A DNA stretch of 64,000 nucleotides, taken from assembly GCF_010728725.1 (NCBI RefSeq), contig NZ_AP022606.1:3224001-3288000 (forward strand). The letters run 5' to 3'. This DNA is from Mycobacterium branderi. GTDB taxonomy: Bacteria; Actinomycetota; Actinomycetes; Mycobacteriales; Mycobacteriaceae. Shown in pieces: positions 12,401 to 21,800 of this stretch. A program made the translations under genes and the position numbers. How positions within the stretch are numbered: position 1 is the first letter of the stretch; the number at the start of each line of letters is the position of its first letter. Under the pieces are notes generated by a model. It worked only from the letters and a program-made list of their open reading frames with translations, was not told the origin of the DNA and made no database searches.

Positions 12401-15400
12401 ACACTCATACCGCCCGCATGGATCTGTCGTTTTCGTTGGCCGAACGTTTCACCGACTCCGGTGAGCCCGCCGGGATTTGCGGGATGGTGGAGTTTCGCAC
12501 CGATGTGTTTGACGCCGCCAGTGTTCGGTTGTTGGTGGAGCGCTTGGAGCGGGTGCTGGCGGCGATGGCCGCGGACCCGACCCGAGCGCTCTCGTCGGTG
12601 GATGTGCTGGGTGAGGCTGAGCATGCCGGGTTGGATGTGGTGGGTAATCGGGCGGTGTTGAGCCGGCCGGTGACGGCGGTGTCGGTTCCGGTGTTGGTGG
12701 CCGAGCATGTGGTGCGCGCTCCGGAGGCGGTGGCGATCAGCTGTGGTGCGGTGTCGTTGACGTATCGGGAGCTGGATGAGGCCGCGAATCGGTTGGCGCA
12801 TCTGTTGGTTGGCCGTGGGGTGGGTGCGGGGCAGTGTGTGGCGCTGCTGTTGGAGCGCTCCGCGCAGGCGGTGGTGGCGATGCTGGCGGTGCTCAAGTCT
12901 GGTGCGGCTTATCTGCCGATCGATGCGGCATTGCCTGATGCGCGGGTCGAGTTCATGCTCAGCGATGCCGCGCCGGTCGCGGTGATCACCACGGCCGCGT
13001 TGGCGCAGCGGGTGGCCGGGTATGGGGTGGCGGTTGTCGATGTTGATGATGTTGGGCTTGGTGGGCAGCCTGTTACGGCGCTGCCGGCGCCGGGCGCCGA
13101 CGATATTGCGTATCTGATTTACACCTCGGGCACGACCGGGGTGCCCAAAGGGGTGGCGGTCACCCACCGCAACCTGGCTCACTTGGCGCGGTCGATGCCC
13201 CCGGATCTGCCGGCGGCGCAGGTGTGGACGCAGTGTCATTCGTATGCGTTCGACTTTTCGGTGTGGGAGATCTGGGCTGCCCTGCTTGGCGGTCACCGGC
13301 TGGTGGTGGTGCCCGAGTCGGTGACAGCTTCTCCAGATGAGTTTCACGACTTGCTGATTGGTGAACAGGTCAATGTGTTGACGCAGACTCCGTCGGCGGT
13401 GGGTGCGTTGTCGCCGCAGGGTTTGGAGTCGGTGGCGTTGCTGCTCGGTGGTGAGCCGTGCCCGGCCGAGGTGGTCGATCGCTGGGCGCCGGGGCGGGTG
13501 GTGATCAACGCCTACGGGCCCACCGAGGCCACCGTGTATGCCTCGATGAGCACCCGTTGCCGGTCGGCGCCGATGTGGTGCCCATCGGTGCGCCGGCATC
13601 GACCGCGGCGTTGTTTGTGTTGGATGGGTGGTTGCGGCGGGTGCCGGTGGGGTGGTGGGGAGTTGTATGTGGCTGGTTTGGGGTGGGGGTTGGGTATTGG
13701 GGGCGGGCTGGGTTGTCTGCGGCTCGGTTTGTGGCGTGTCCGTTTGGTGGGGTTGGGCAGCGGATGTATCGCACGGGGGATTTGGTGCGGTGGCGTGGTG
13801 ATGGGCAGTTGGAGTATGTGGGGCGGGTTGATGAGCAGGTCAAGGTTCGTGGGTATCGGATTGAGTTGGGGGAGGTTCAGGCTGCGTTAAGTGGTTGTGC
13901 GGGGGTGGATTCGGCGGTGGTGGTGGTTCGTGAGGACCGTGCTGGTGATCGGCGGTTGGTGGGTTATTTCACTGGTGATGCGGATTCGGGTGGGTTGCGT
14001 GAGCAGTTGGCGGCGCGGTTGCCGGGGTGGATGGTGCCTGCGGCGGTGGTGGCCCTTGATGCGATCCCGTTGACGGTTAACGGCAAGCTTGATGTTCGGG
14101 CGTTGCCGGCGCCGGATTACCGTGGGCAGGTGTATCGGGCTCCGGCCGGCCCGACCGAGGAGATCTTGGCCGGTATCTACGCCCAGGTGCTCGGGCTCGA
14201 CAGGGTCGGCGTCGACGACTCCTTCTTCGATCTCGGCGGCGACAGCATCCTGTCCATGCAGGTCGTGGCGCGGGCTCGTGCCGCCGGACTGATATGCAAG
14301 CCACGCGACATCTTCGTCGAGCAGACCGTCGCCCGGCTGGCCCAGGTGGCCGTCGTCGCCGACAGCGGCGATGTATCGGTTGACGAAGGCGTGGGCGAGG
14401 TCGTCGCTACTCCAATCATGCGATGGCTCAACAGCATCGGCGGCCCGGTTGAGCAGTTCAACCAGACGATGGTGGTGCAGACCCCGAAGGGGATCAGCCA
14501 AGCCGACGTCGTCGTCGTCCTGCAGGCCCTGCTGGATCGGCATCCCATGCTGCGGCTGCGCGTCGACGATGACGGCGCCGCGTGGTCATTGCAAGTGCCC
14601 GAGGCGGGTTCGGTGGACGCCGCTGAGCGCCTGCATCCGGTGGAGGCGCTATCCGACGAGGCGCTGATCCAGGCGCGGGCCCGGCTGAATCCCGCCGCCG
14701 GGGCGATGCTCAGCGCGCTGTGGGCGCCCGACACCGCACAGCTGGTCTTGATCATCCACCACCTGGCCGTCGACGGAGTGTCGTGGCGAATCCTGTTGGA
14801 GGACCTCAACATCGCGTGGGCGCAGCATCGCGCCGGGCAGGAGGTGCGATTGCCGGTGACCGGCACGTCGTTTGCCCGGTGGGCTGCACTGCTGGCCGAG
14901 CACGCCTATGCCGCCGAAGTCGTTGAGCAGGCTGAGGTTTGGCGAACAGTGACGGCCGCCCCCGCCGCGCTGCCACCCGCGTGCCCCGACGCGGATACCC
15001 ACGCGAGCGCCGGGCACCTGTCGGCGGCGCTGGAGGACGTGGAGATCACCCGCATGCTGCTCACAGAGGTGCCGGCGGCGTTTCGTGCCGGAATCCAAGA
15101 CATCCTGTTGATCGCATTCGGGTTGGCGGTGGCGGAGTTTCTCGCCACAGGTGGCGCGCCCGTCGGCATCGACGTCGAGGGCCACGGACGCCACGAGGAC
15201 CTGGGCCCCGATGTTGACCTGTCGCGTACCGTGGGATGGTTTACCACCAAATATCCGGTGTCGCTCAATGTGGGTGGGCTGCGCTGGGCGCAAGTGACCG
15301 CCGGCGAGGCGGCGCTGGGGACGGTGGTCAAAGACGCCAAGGAACAGCTGCGCGCCCTGCCGGACCCGTTGACGTATGGCCTGCTTCGGTACCTGAACAC

Positions 15401-15812
15401 CGACGTCGACCTGGACGGGTCCGATCCGCCAATCGGATTCAATTATCTCGGGCGGCTAGGCGCAGCAGCGACCGACGTGTCCGGCGACCTGTGGCGCATC
15501 AGCCCAGAGGGCTTGTCTCTCACCGGAGTTGCCGGCGCGGTGCCGATGCCGCTGGGGCACACCCTGGAACTCAATGCCGTCACTGTCGACACCGACGCCG
15601 GCCCGCACTTGCACGCCAACTGGACGTGGGCAGCCTCGGTTCTGGGCGAAGCACAGGTAAACCGCCTGAGCCGGTTGTGGTTTGACGCCCTGACCGGTAT
15701 CTGCACGCACGTGCGATCCGGCGGCGGCGGGCTGACGCCATCGGATGTCGCGCTCGCCGGGCTCAGCCAACAACAGATCAACGAGCTCGAGAGGCAATAT
15801 GCAGATCGCTGA
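1..15812 (+). CDS. Nonribosomal peptide synthetase, gene 1 (5' end outside window, frameshifted in repeats)
   Basis: This multimodular peptide synthetase assembles a peptide on carrier domains in the cytoplasm. The reading frame is open from base 1, so the gene starts upstream. Domain order in the window is (A C-terminus)-T, C-A-T-E, C-A-T, C-A-T, C-A-T-E. Each C domain has HHIxxDGWS, the E domains have [10 protein letters not shown], and each complete A domain has [11 protein letters not shown] and NGKLD. The frame changes at 7368-7561 (out and back), 11205, 12125 and 13553-13683. All are homopolymer length differences inside a near-identical repeat. Correcting them gives about 5270 codons in the window. 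The gene ends after an E domain with no thioesterase, and the next NRPS gene overlaps the stop and starts with a C domain, so the chain is expected to pass on in trans. I treat it as a functional gene with sequence errors, not as a proven pseudogene. Confidence 0.9.
490..5010 (+). other. NRPS module C-A-T-E (code DVWTVVAMCK)
   Basis: An LCL-type C domain (HHIAADGWS near 898) precedes an A domain whose ten specificity positions, read by alignment to GrsA, are D V W T V V A M C K. The T domain has GGDSI near 3477 and the E domain has [10 protein letters not shown] near 3988, so the residue should be epimerised to D. The same eight-to-ten residue code recurs twice in the 7603-aa NRPS. I do not assign a substrate with confidence. 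Confidence 0.8.
5030..8035 (+). other. NRPS module C-A-T (code DFWTVGVVFK)
   Basis: The C domain follows an E domain and has the DCL-type start ([11 protein letters not shown]) and HHIVLDGWS near 5428. The A-domain code reads D F W T V G V V F K. From about 7290 onward the sequence is copy 1 of the 3.16-kb repeat, and two compensating indels at 7368 and 7561 scramble about 63 residues of the A domain between motifs A7 and A8. Confidence 0.78.
7290..10445 (+). repeat. 3.16-kb tandem direct repeat, copy 1
   Basis: The unit runs from the second half of one A domain through T and C to the first half of the next A domain. It matches 10446-13603 at an offset of 3156 bp. By eye the copies differ only in G, C or T run lengths. 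Third codon positions in the unit are almost all G or T. Confidence 0.88.
7368..7561 (+). other. Compensating -1/+1 frameshift pair (G runs)
   Basis: The run at 7368-7371 has four G where copy 2 has five. The run at 7556-7561 has six G where copy 2 has five. Between them the protein reads as low-complexity G, W, S and R residues instead of the conserved A7-A8 region. This is most likely a sequencing or consensus error. Confidence 0.85.
8080..11195 (+). other. NRPS module C-A-T (code DFWTLGAVYK), repeat copy
   Basis: This is an LCL C domain (HHIAADGWS near 8489), an A domain with code D F W T L G A V Y K, and a T domain with GGDSI near 11082. It is the cleanest copy of the duplicated module: the A7-A8 stretch near 10500-10700 reads correctly here and is the reference for the errors in the other copies. 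Confidence 0.8.
11205..11208 (+). other. +1 frameshift (G run) in repeat copy 2
   Basis: There are four G here and three at the matching place in copy 1 (8049-8051). The open frame that began upstream drifts and stops at 11361, while the true C-domain continues in the next frame. Confidence 0.85.
12125..12132 (+). other. +2 frameshift (T run) in repeat copy 2
   Basis: There are eight T here and six at the matching place in copy 1. The interruption falls in the conserved [11 protein letters not shown] stretch of the C domain. The correct frame resumes immediately after the run. Confidence 0.85.
13553..13683 (+). other. Cluster of four -1 differences in homopolymers
   Basis: Relative to the other copies, one base is missing from each of the runs at 13553-13555 (C), 13649-13652 (G), 13657-13660 (G) and 13680-13683 (G). 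The net effect moves the NRPS into the frame that continues to 15812. Confidence 0.85.
13604..14231 (+). repeat. 3.16-kb repeat, partial copy 3 (628 bp)
   Basis: This stretch matches the starts of copies 1 and 2 and stops at base 14231, inside the T-domain motif FFD-LGGDS. Beyond it, wobble positions return to C-rich and the carrier changes from the C-type (GGDSISAMR) to the E-type (GGDSILSMQ). Confidence 0.87.
15789..15812 (+). promoter_or_regulatory. Ribosome binding site and 14-bp stop/start overlap of NRPS genes 1 and 2
   Basis: A GAGAGG Shine-Dalgarno-like sequence at 15789-15794 lies 4 nt before ATG 15799. The upstream gene ends at TGA 15810-15812, so the two frames overlap by 14 bp, which fits translational coupling. 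At other E-C junctions in this window the two domains are fused, and here a single extra G at 15801 separates them. Confidence 0.6.
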
Positions 15813-18800
15813 CGTGTTGCCGCTAACCCCCCTACAGCGGGGGCTGCTGTTCCATGCCAGGGCCGCGCAGGGCAACGACGACGATGTCTACGCGATGCAG
15901 CTGGACATCACCGTGACCGGACCGCTTGACGCCCAACGGCTGCACGACGCCATGAACAATGTGGCCAGCCGCCACCCCAACCTGGCGGCACGCTTCTCCG
16001 AAAAGTTCGACACACCAGTGCAAATCATCCCGGCTGATTCGGTGGTGCCCTGGCGGTATCTCGAGCTGGACGGCCAAAACCCCGACGTCGAGGACCAGGT
16101 GCAGCGGACCTGCGCCACCGAACGCGCCGCGGTCTGCGACCTGGCCGACCAGCCCGCCTTCCGGGCGGCGTTGATCCGCGTCGCACCCGATCGGTACCGG
16201 TTTGTGCTCACCGCTCACCACATCGTGATCGATGGCTGGTCGCTGCCGATCCTGCTCCGCGAAATATTCGCCAGCTACTACGGCCAGCGCCTGCCACCGG
16301 CCGTCCCGTACCGCAGATTCGTTACCTGGCTCGCCGATCGAGACCTCGACGCTGCCCACGCGGCGTGGCGCGAGGTGCTCGACGGTTTCGACACCCCAAC
16401 GTTGGTCGGGCCGCCGGACCGGCTGGGGGCAGGGCGGCGACACTTCGCTTCGTTCCGGCTGTCCGAGGAGACCACCCGCGCCGTCAGCGAGTTGGCGCGC
16501 GCATGCCACACGACGGTCAACACCGTGCTGCAGGGCGCCTTCGCGCAGCTGCTGATGTGGTTGACCGGCCAGCACGACGTCGTCTTCGGTGTCGCGGTCT
16601 CGGGTCGGCCGGCCGAGGTGTTCGGCGCGGAATCGATTGTCGGGCTGTTGATCAACACCGTGCCGGTGCGGGTGCGCTTCACCCCCGCAACCACGACCAC
16701 CGACCTGCTCGACCAGTTGCAGAGCGCCCACCACAAGACGCTCGAACATCAACACTTGGCGCTCAGCGAAATTCACCGCGTCACCGGCCACGACCAACTG
16801 TTCGACAGCCTCTTCGTGTTCGAAAACTATCCCGTCGACACCGCGGCGCTGTCCAGCGTCGACGGGCTGGCCATCACGGAGGTCAACAACCGCGAATACA
16901 ACCACTACCCGCTTACCGTGCAAGCCCGCCCAGGCGACGAACTGCACCTCCGAGTCGAATTCGACGCGGATGTGTTTGGTGTGGGGGGTGTTGGGGTGTT
17001 GGTGGGGCGGTTGGAGCGGGTGTTGGTGGCGATGGCGGCTGATCGGGGTGGGCGGTTGTCGTTGGTTGATGTGTTGGATGTGGGTGAGCGCGGTTTTTTG
17101 GGTGGGGTTGGTAATTGGGGGGTGTTGGGGGGTTCTGGGGGGCCGGGGGTGTCGGTGCCGGTGTTGTTTGCCGAGCAGGTGGCTCGTGCGCCGGAGGCGG
17201 TGGCGATCAGCTGCCAGGGTCGCTCGGTGACGTATCGGGAGCTGGATGAGGCGTCGAATCGGTTGGCGCATTTGTTGGTTGGTCGTGGGGTGGGTGCGGG
17301 GCGGTGTGTGGCGCTGTTGTTGCCGCGGTCGGTTGAGGCGGTGGTGGCGGTGTTGGCGGTGCTTAAGGCGGGGGCGGCGTATGTGCCGGTTGATCCGGGG
17401 GTTCCGGTGGCGCGGTTGCGGTTTGTGCTCGGTGATGCCGGCCCGGTCGCCGCCATCACCACCGCTGAGTTGGCGGGGCGGCTTGATGGCTGCGGTGTGG
17501 CGGTGATCGATGTTGATGATCCGGGGCTTGGGGCGCAGCCGGGTTGGGCGCCCGCGGCGCCGGGGGCCGATGAGGTGGCGTATGTGATTTACACCTCGGG
17601 CACGACGGGGGTGCCGAAGGGGGTGGCGGTTACCCATCGCAGTGTGGTGGGGCTGTTGGAGTCGATCGGCGGCGAGTTGGAGCTGTCGGCGGGTCAGGTG
17701 TGGTCGCAGTGTCATTCGTTGGCGTTTGACTTTTCGGTGTGGGAGATCTTTGGCGCGTTGTTGCATGGTGGGCGGTTGGTGGTGGTGCCCGATGCGGTGG
17801 TGCGTTCGCCTGAAGAGTTGCATGCGGTGCTGGTTGGCGAGCAGGTCAATGTGTTGAGTCAGACGCCGTCGGCGTTTTATGCGTTGCAGGCAGTCGATGC
17901 GCTGCAGCCGGAGTTGGGGGCTCAGTTCAAGCTTGAGACGGTGGTGTTTGGTGGGGAAGCCCTTGAGCCGCAGCGTCTTCGGACGTGGCTGGGTGCTCAT
18001 CCGGGGTTGCCGCGGCTGATCAACATGTATGGGATTACCGAGACGACGGTGCATGCGTCGTTTCGGGAGATCGTGGCCGCTGATGTGCAGGGCAGCGTCA
18101 GCCCGATTGGGGTGCCGTTGGCTCATCTGGGGTTTTTTGTGCTTGATGGGTGGTTGCGTGCGGTGCCGGCCGGTGTGGTCGGTGAGTTGTATGTGGCCGG
18201 TGACGGGGTGGCGTGTGGGTATGTGGGCCGGGCGGGTTTGACTGCGGCGCGGTTTGTGGCGTGTCCGTTCGGCGGGGTCGGGGCTCGGATGTATCGCAGC
18301 GGGGATTTGGTGCGCTGGCGCGCCGATGGGCAGTTGGAGTATGTGGGGCGCGCCGATGAGCAGGTCAAGATCCGCGGGTATCGCATCGAGCTCGGCGAGG
18401 TCCAGGCCGCGCTGGCCGAGTGCGACGGGGTAGCGCAGGCGGTGGTGATCGCCCGCGAGGACCGTCCCGGTGATAAGCGTCTGGTCGGGTATGTGACCGG
18501 TCGTGTCGATGCGGGCGGGTTGCGTGCCCGACTGGCCGAGCGGTTACCGGGCTACATGGTGCCCGCGGCGGTGGTGGTCCTTGACGCGTTGCCGTTGACG
18601 GTCAACGGCAAACTCGACAAACGGGCCCTGCCCGCACCCGAATACAGCGACACCGACCGCTACCGCCCCCCGGCCACCCCCACCGAAGAGATCCTGGCCG
18701 GCATCTACGCCCAAGTCCTAGGCCTCGACCGCGTCGGAGCCGACGACTCCTTCTTCGACCTCGGCGGCAATTCGTTGTCGGCCATGCGGTTGGTCGCCGC

Positions 18801-18880
18801 GATCAACACCGGCCTGGCCGCCGGCCTTTCGGTGCGCGCAGTGTTCGAAGCACCCACAGTGGCCCAGTTGGCTCCCCGAA
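15799..18880 (+). other. NRPS module C-A(Thr-like)-T
   Basis: This is a DCL-type C domain with HHIVIDGWS near 16216. The A domain has code D F W S V G M V H K, close to the established threonine code, and a longer A4-A5 segment ([12 protein letters not shown]) than the other A domains in the window. The T domain motif is GGNSLSAM, with asparagine replacing the usual aspartate before the modified serine. Confidence 0.82.
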
Positions 18881-21800
18881 TCGGCGGGGATACGGGTCGG
18901 CTGGAGCCGCTGGCAGCTGTCGAACGACCGGCCGTGGTGCCGTTGTCCTTTGCCCAGCAGCGACTGTGGTTCATCGACCAATTGCACGGCCCCTCACCGG
19001 TGTACAACATCGCCGTGGGTCTGCGGCTCTGCGGGCGACTGGATGTCGACGCCCTAGCGACAGCGCTGGCCGATGTGGTGGGCCGCCACGAGAGCCTGCG
19101 CACACTGTTCTTGGCGCCCAAGGGAATACCCCAGCAAGTGATCGTCCCCGTCGAGCAGGCCGAGTTTGGTTGCGACGTCGTCGATGCCACCGCATGGCCG
19201 GTAAGCCGACTACAGCAGGCCATCGAGGAGACGACCCGGCACAGTTTCGATTTGGCGGTCGAGATCCCGCTGAGGACAAGACTTTTCGCCGTTTCCGGCG
19301 ATGAACACGTACTGGTGGTTGTGGTGCACCACATCGCGGCGGATGGCTGGTCGATCGTCCCGTTCGTGCGCGATCTCGGGGTGGCCTACGCCAGCAGGTG
19401 CGCGGGGCAGGCCCCCGACTGGGCGCCGTTGGCGGTGCAGTATGCCGACTACACGTTGTGGCAGCGCGCCCAGCTTGGCGATCTCGACGACAAGAACAGC
19501 CGCATCGCCACGCAGCTGGCCTACTGGGAGGACGCGTTGGCCGGCATGCCCGAGCGGCTGCAGCTTCCCACCGATCGCCCTTACCCGGCCGTTGCCGATT
19601 ACCGCGGCGCCAGGGTGGCGGTGGAGTGGTCGGCCGAGCTGCAACAGCAGGTGGCGCGGGTGGCCCGGGAGAACAACGCGACCAGCTTCATGGTGGTGCA
19701 AGCCGCGCTGGCGGTGCTGCTGGCCAAGCTCACTGCGAGTTCCGATGTGGCCATTGGGTTTCCGATCGCCGGGCGCCGCGACCCCGCACTTGACGAGTTG
19801 GTCGGGTTTTTCGTCAACACCTTGGTGCTGCGGGTTGATCTGACCGGAGACCCCACCGTCGCAGAACTACTCGCCCAGGTGCGACAGCGCAGCCTGGCCG
19901 CCTACGAGCACCAGGACGCGCCGTTCGAGGTGCTGGTCGAGCGGCTCAACCCGGCCCGATCGCTGGCCCATCACCCCCTCGTGCAGGTGATGTTGGCCTG
20001 GCAGAACCTACCCGGAATCACCGGCGACGCCGCCGCCACGCTGGGTTCGGGTGATCTGCACGTCACCCAGATACCAATCGAAACCCACACCGCCCGCATG
20101 GATCTGACGTTCTTTCTGGCCGAACGCTGGAGCGAGGACGGAGAGCCCGCCGGTATCGGCGGGATCGTCGAATTCCGCACCGATGTGTTTGGTGTGGGGG
20201 GTGTTGGGGTGTTGGTGGGGCGGTTGGAGCGGGTGTTGGTGGCGATGGCGGCTGATCGGGGTGGGCGGTTGTCGTTGGTTGATGTGTTGGATGTGGGTGA
20301 GCGCGGTTTTTTGGGTGGGGTTGGTAATTGGGGGGTGTTGGGGGGTTCTGGGGGGCCCGGGGTGTCGGTGCCGGTGTTGTTTGCCGAGCAGGTGGCTCGT
20401 GCGCCGGAGGCGGTGGCGATCAGCTGCCAGGGTCGCTCGGTGACGTATCGGGAGCTGGATGAGGCGTCGAATCGGTTGGCGCATTTGTTGGTTGGTCGTG
20501 GGGTGGGTGCGGGGCGGTGTGTGGCGCTGTTGTTGCCGCGGTCGGTTGAGGCGGTGGTGGCGGTGTTGGCGGTGCTTAAGGCGGGGGCGGCGTATGTGCC
20601 GGTTGATCCGGGGGTTCCGGTGGCGCGGTTGCGGTTTGTGCTCGGTGATGCCGGCCCGGTCGCCGCCATCACCACCGCTGAGTTGGCGGGGCGGCTTGAT
20701 GGCTGCGGTGTGGCGGTGATCGATGTTGATGATCCGGGGCTTGGGGCGCAGCCGGGTTGGGCGCCCGCGGCGCCGGGGGCCGATGAGGTGGCGTATGTGA
20801 TTTACACCTCGGGCACGACGGGGGTGCCGAAGGGGGTGGCGGTTACCCATCGCAGTGTGGTGGGGCTGTTGGAGTCGATCGGCGGCGAGTTGGAGCTGTC
20901 GGCGGGTCAGGTGTGGTCGCAGTGTCATTCGTTGGCGTTTGACTTTTCGGTGTGGGAGATCTTTGGCGCGTTGTTGCATGGTGGGCGGTTGGTGGTGGTG
21001 CCCGATGCGGTGGTGCGTTCGCCTGAAGAGTTGCATGCGGTGCTGGTTGGCGAGCAGGTCAATGTGTTGAGTCAGACGCCGTCGGCGTTTTATGCGTTGC
21101 AGGCAGTCGATGCGCTGCAGCCGGAGTTGGGGCTCAGTTCAAGCTTGAGACGGTGGTGTTTGGTGGGAAGCCCTTGAGCCGCAGCGTCTTCGGACGTGGC
21201 TGGGTGCTCATCCGGGGTTGCCGCGGCTGATCAACATGTATGGGATTACCGAGACGACGGTGCATGCGTCGTTTCGGGAGATCGTGGCCGCTGATGTGCA
21301 GGGCAGCGTCAGCCCGATTGGGGTGCCGTTGGCTCATCTGGGGTTTTTTGTGCTTGATGGGTGGTTGCGTGCGGTGCCGGCCGGTGTGGTCGGTGAGTTG
21401 TATGTGGCCGGTGACGGGGTGGCGTGTGGGTATGTGGGCCGGGCGGGTTTGACTGCGGCGCGGTTTGTGGCGTGTCCGTTCGGCGGGGTCGGGGCTCGGA
21501 TGTATCGCAGCGGGGATTTGGTGCGCTGGCGCGCCGATGGGCAGTTGGAGTATGTGGGGCGCGCCGATGAGCAGGTCAAGATCCGCGGGTATCGCATCGA
21601 GCTCGGCGAGGTCCAGGCCGCGCTGGCCGAGTGCGACGGGGTAGCGCAGGCGGTGGTGATCGCCCGCGAGGACCGTCCCGGTGATAAGCGTCTGGTCGGG
21701 TATGTGACCGGTCGTGTCGATGCGGGCGGGTTGCGTGCCCGACTGGCCGAGCGGTTACCGGGCTACATGGTGCCCGCGGCGGTGGTGGTCCTTGACGCGT

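Larger units (their letters stand above)
10446..13603 (+). repeat. 3.16-kb tandem direct repeat, copy 2
   Basis: This second full copy of the module-sized repeat carries one extra G at 11205-11208, two extra T at 12125-12132 and one missing C at 13553-13555 relative to copy 1. Each of these breaks the NRPS frame. Confidence 0.88.
11230..15795 (+). other. NRPS module C-A-T-E, duplicated copy with frameshifts
   Basis: The C and A domains match the preceding module almost base for base, including the code D F W T L G A V Y K. The T domain switches at 14232 to the E-type carrier sequence (GGDSILSMQ) and is followed by an E domain with [10 protein letters not shown] near 14758. Three clusters of homopolymer differences break the frame (11205, 12125, 13553-13683). 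After correction the module looks intact and should epimerise its residue. Confidence 0.78.

Noticed and set aside
7290..14231. Insertion sequence or integrative element as the cause of the repeats
   Set aside because: The repeats are coding NRPS modules without transposase, inverted ends or target duplications.
7290..15812. Gene 1 as a set of several short NRPS genes or a decayed pseudogene
   Set aside because: Each break is a run-length difference in a repeat with a correct sister copy, and the domain order is complete across the breaks. Separate genes would have to start and stop in mid-domain.
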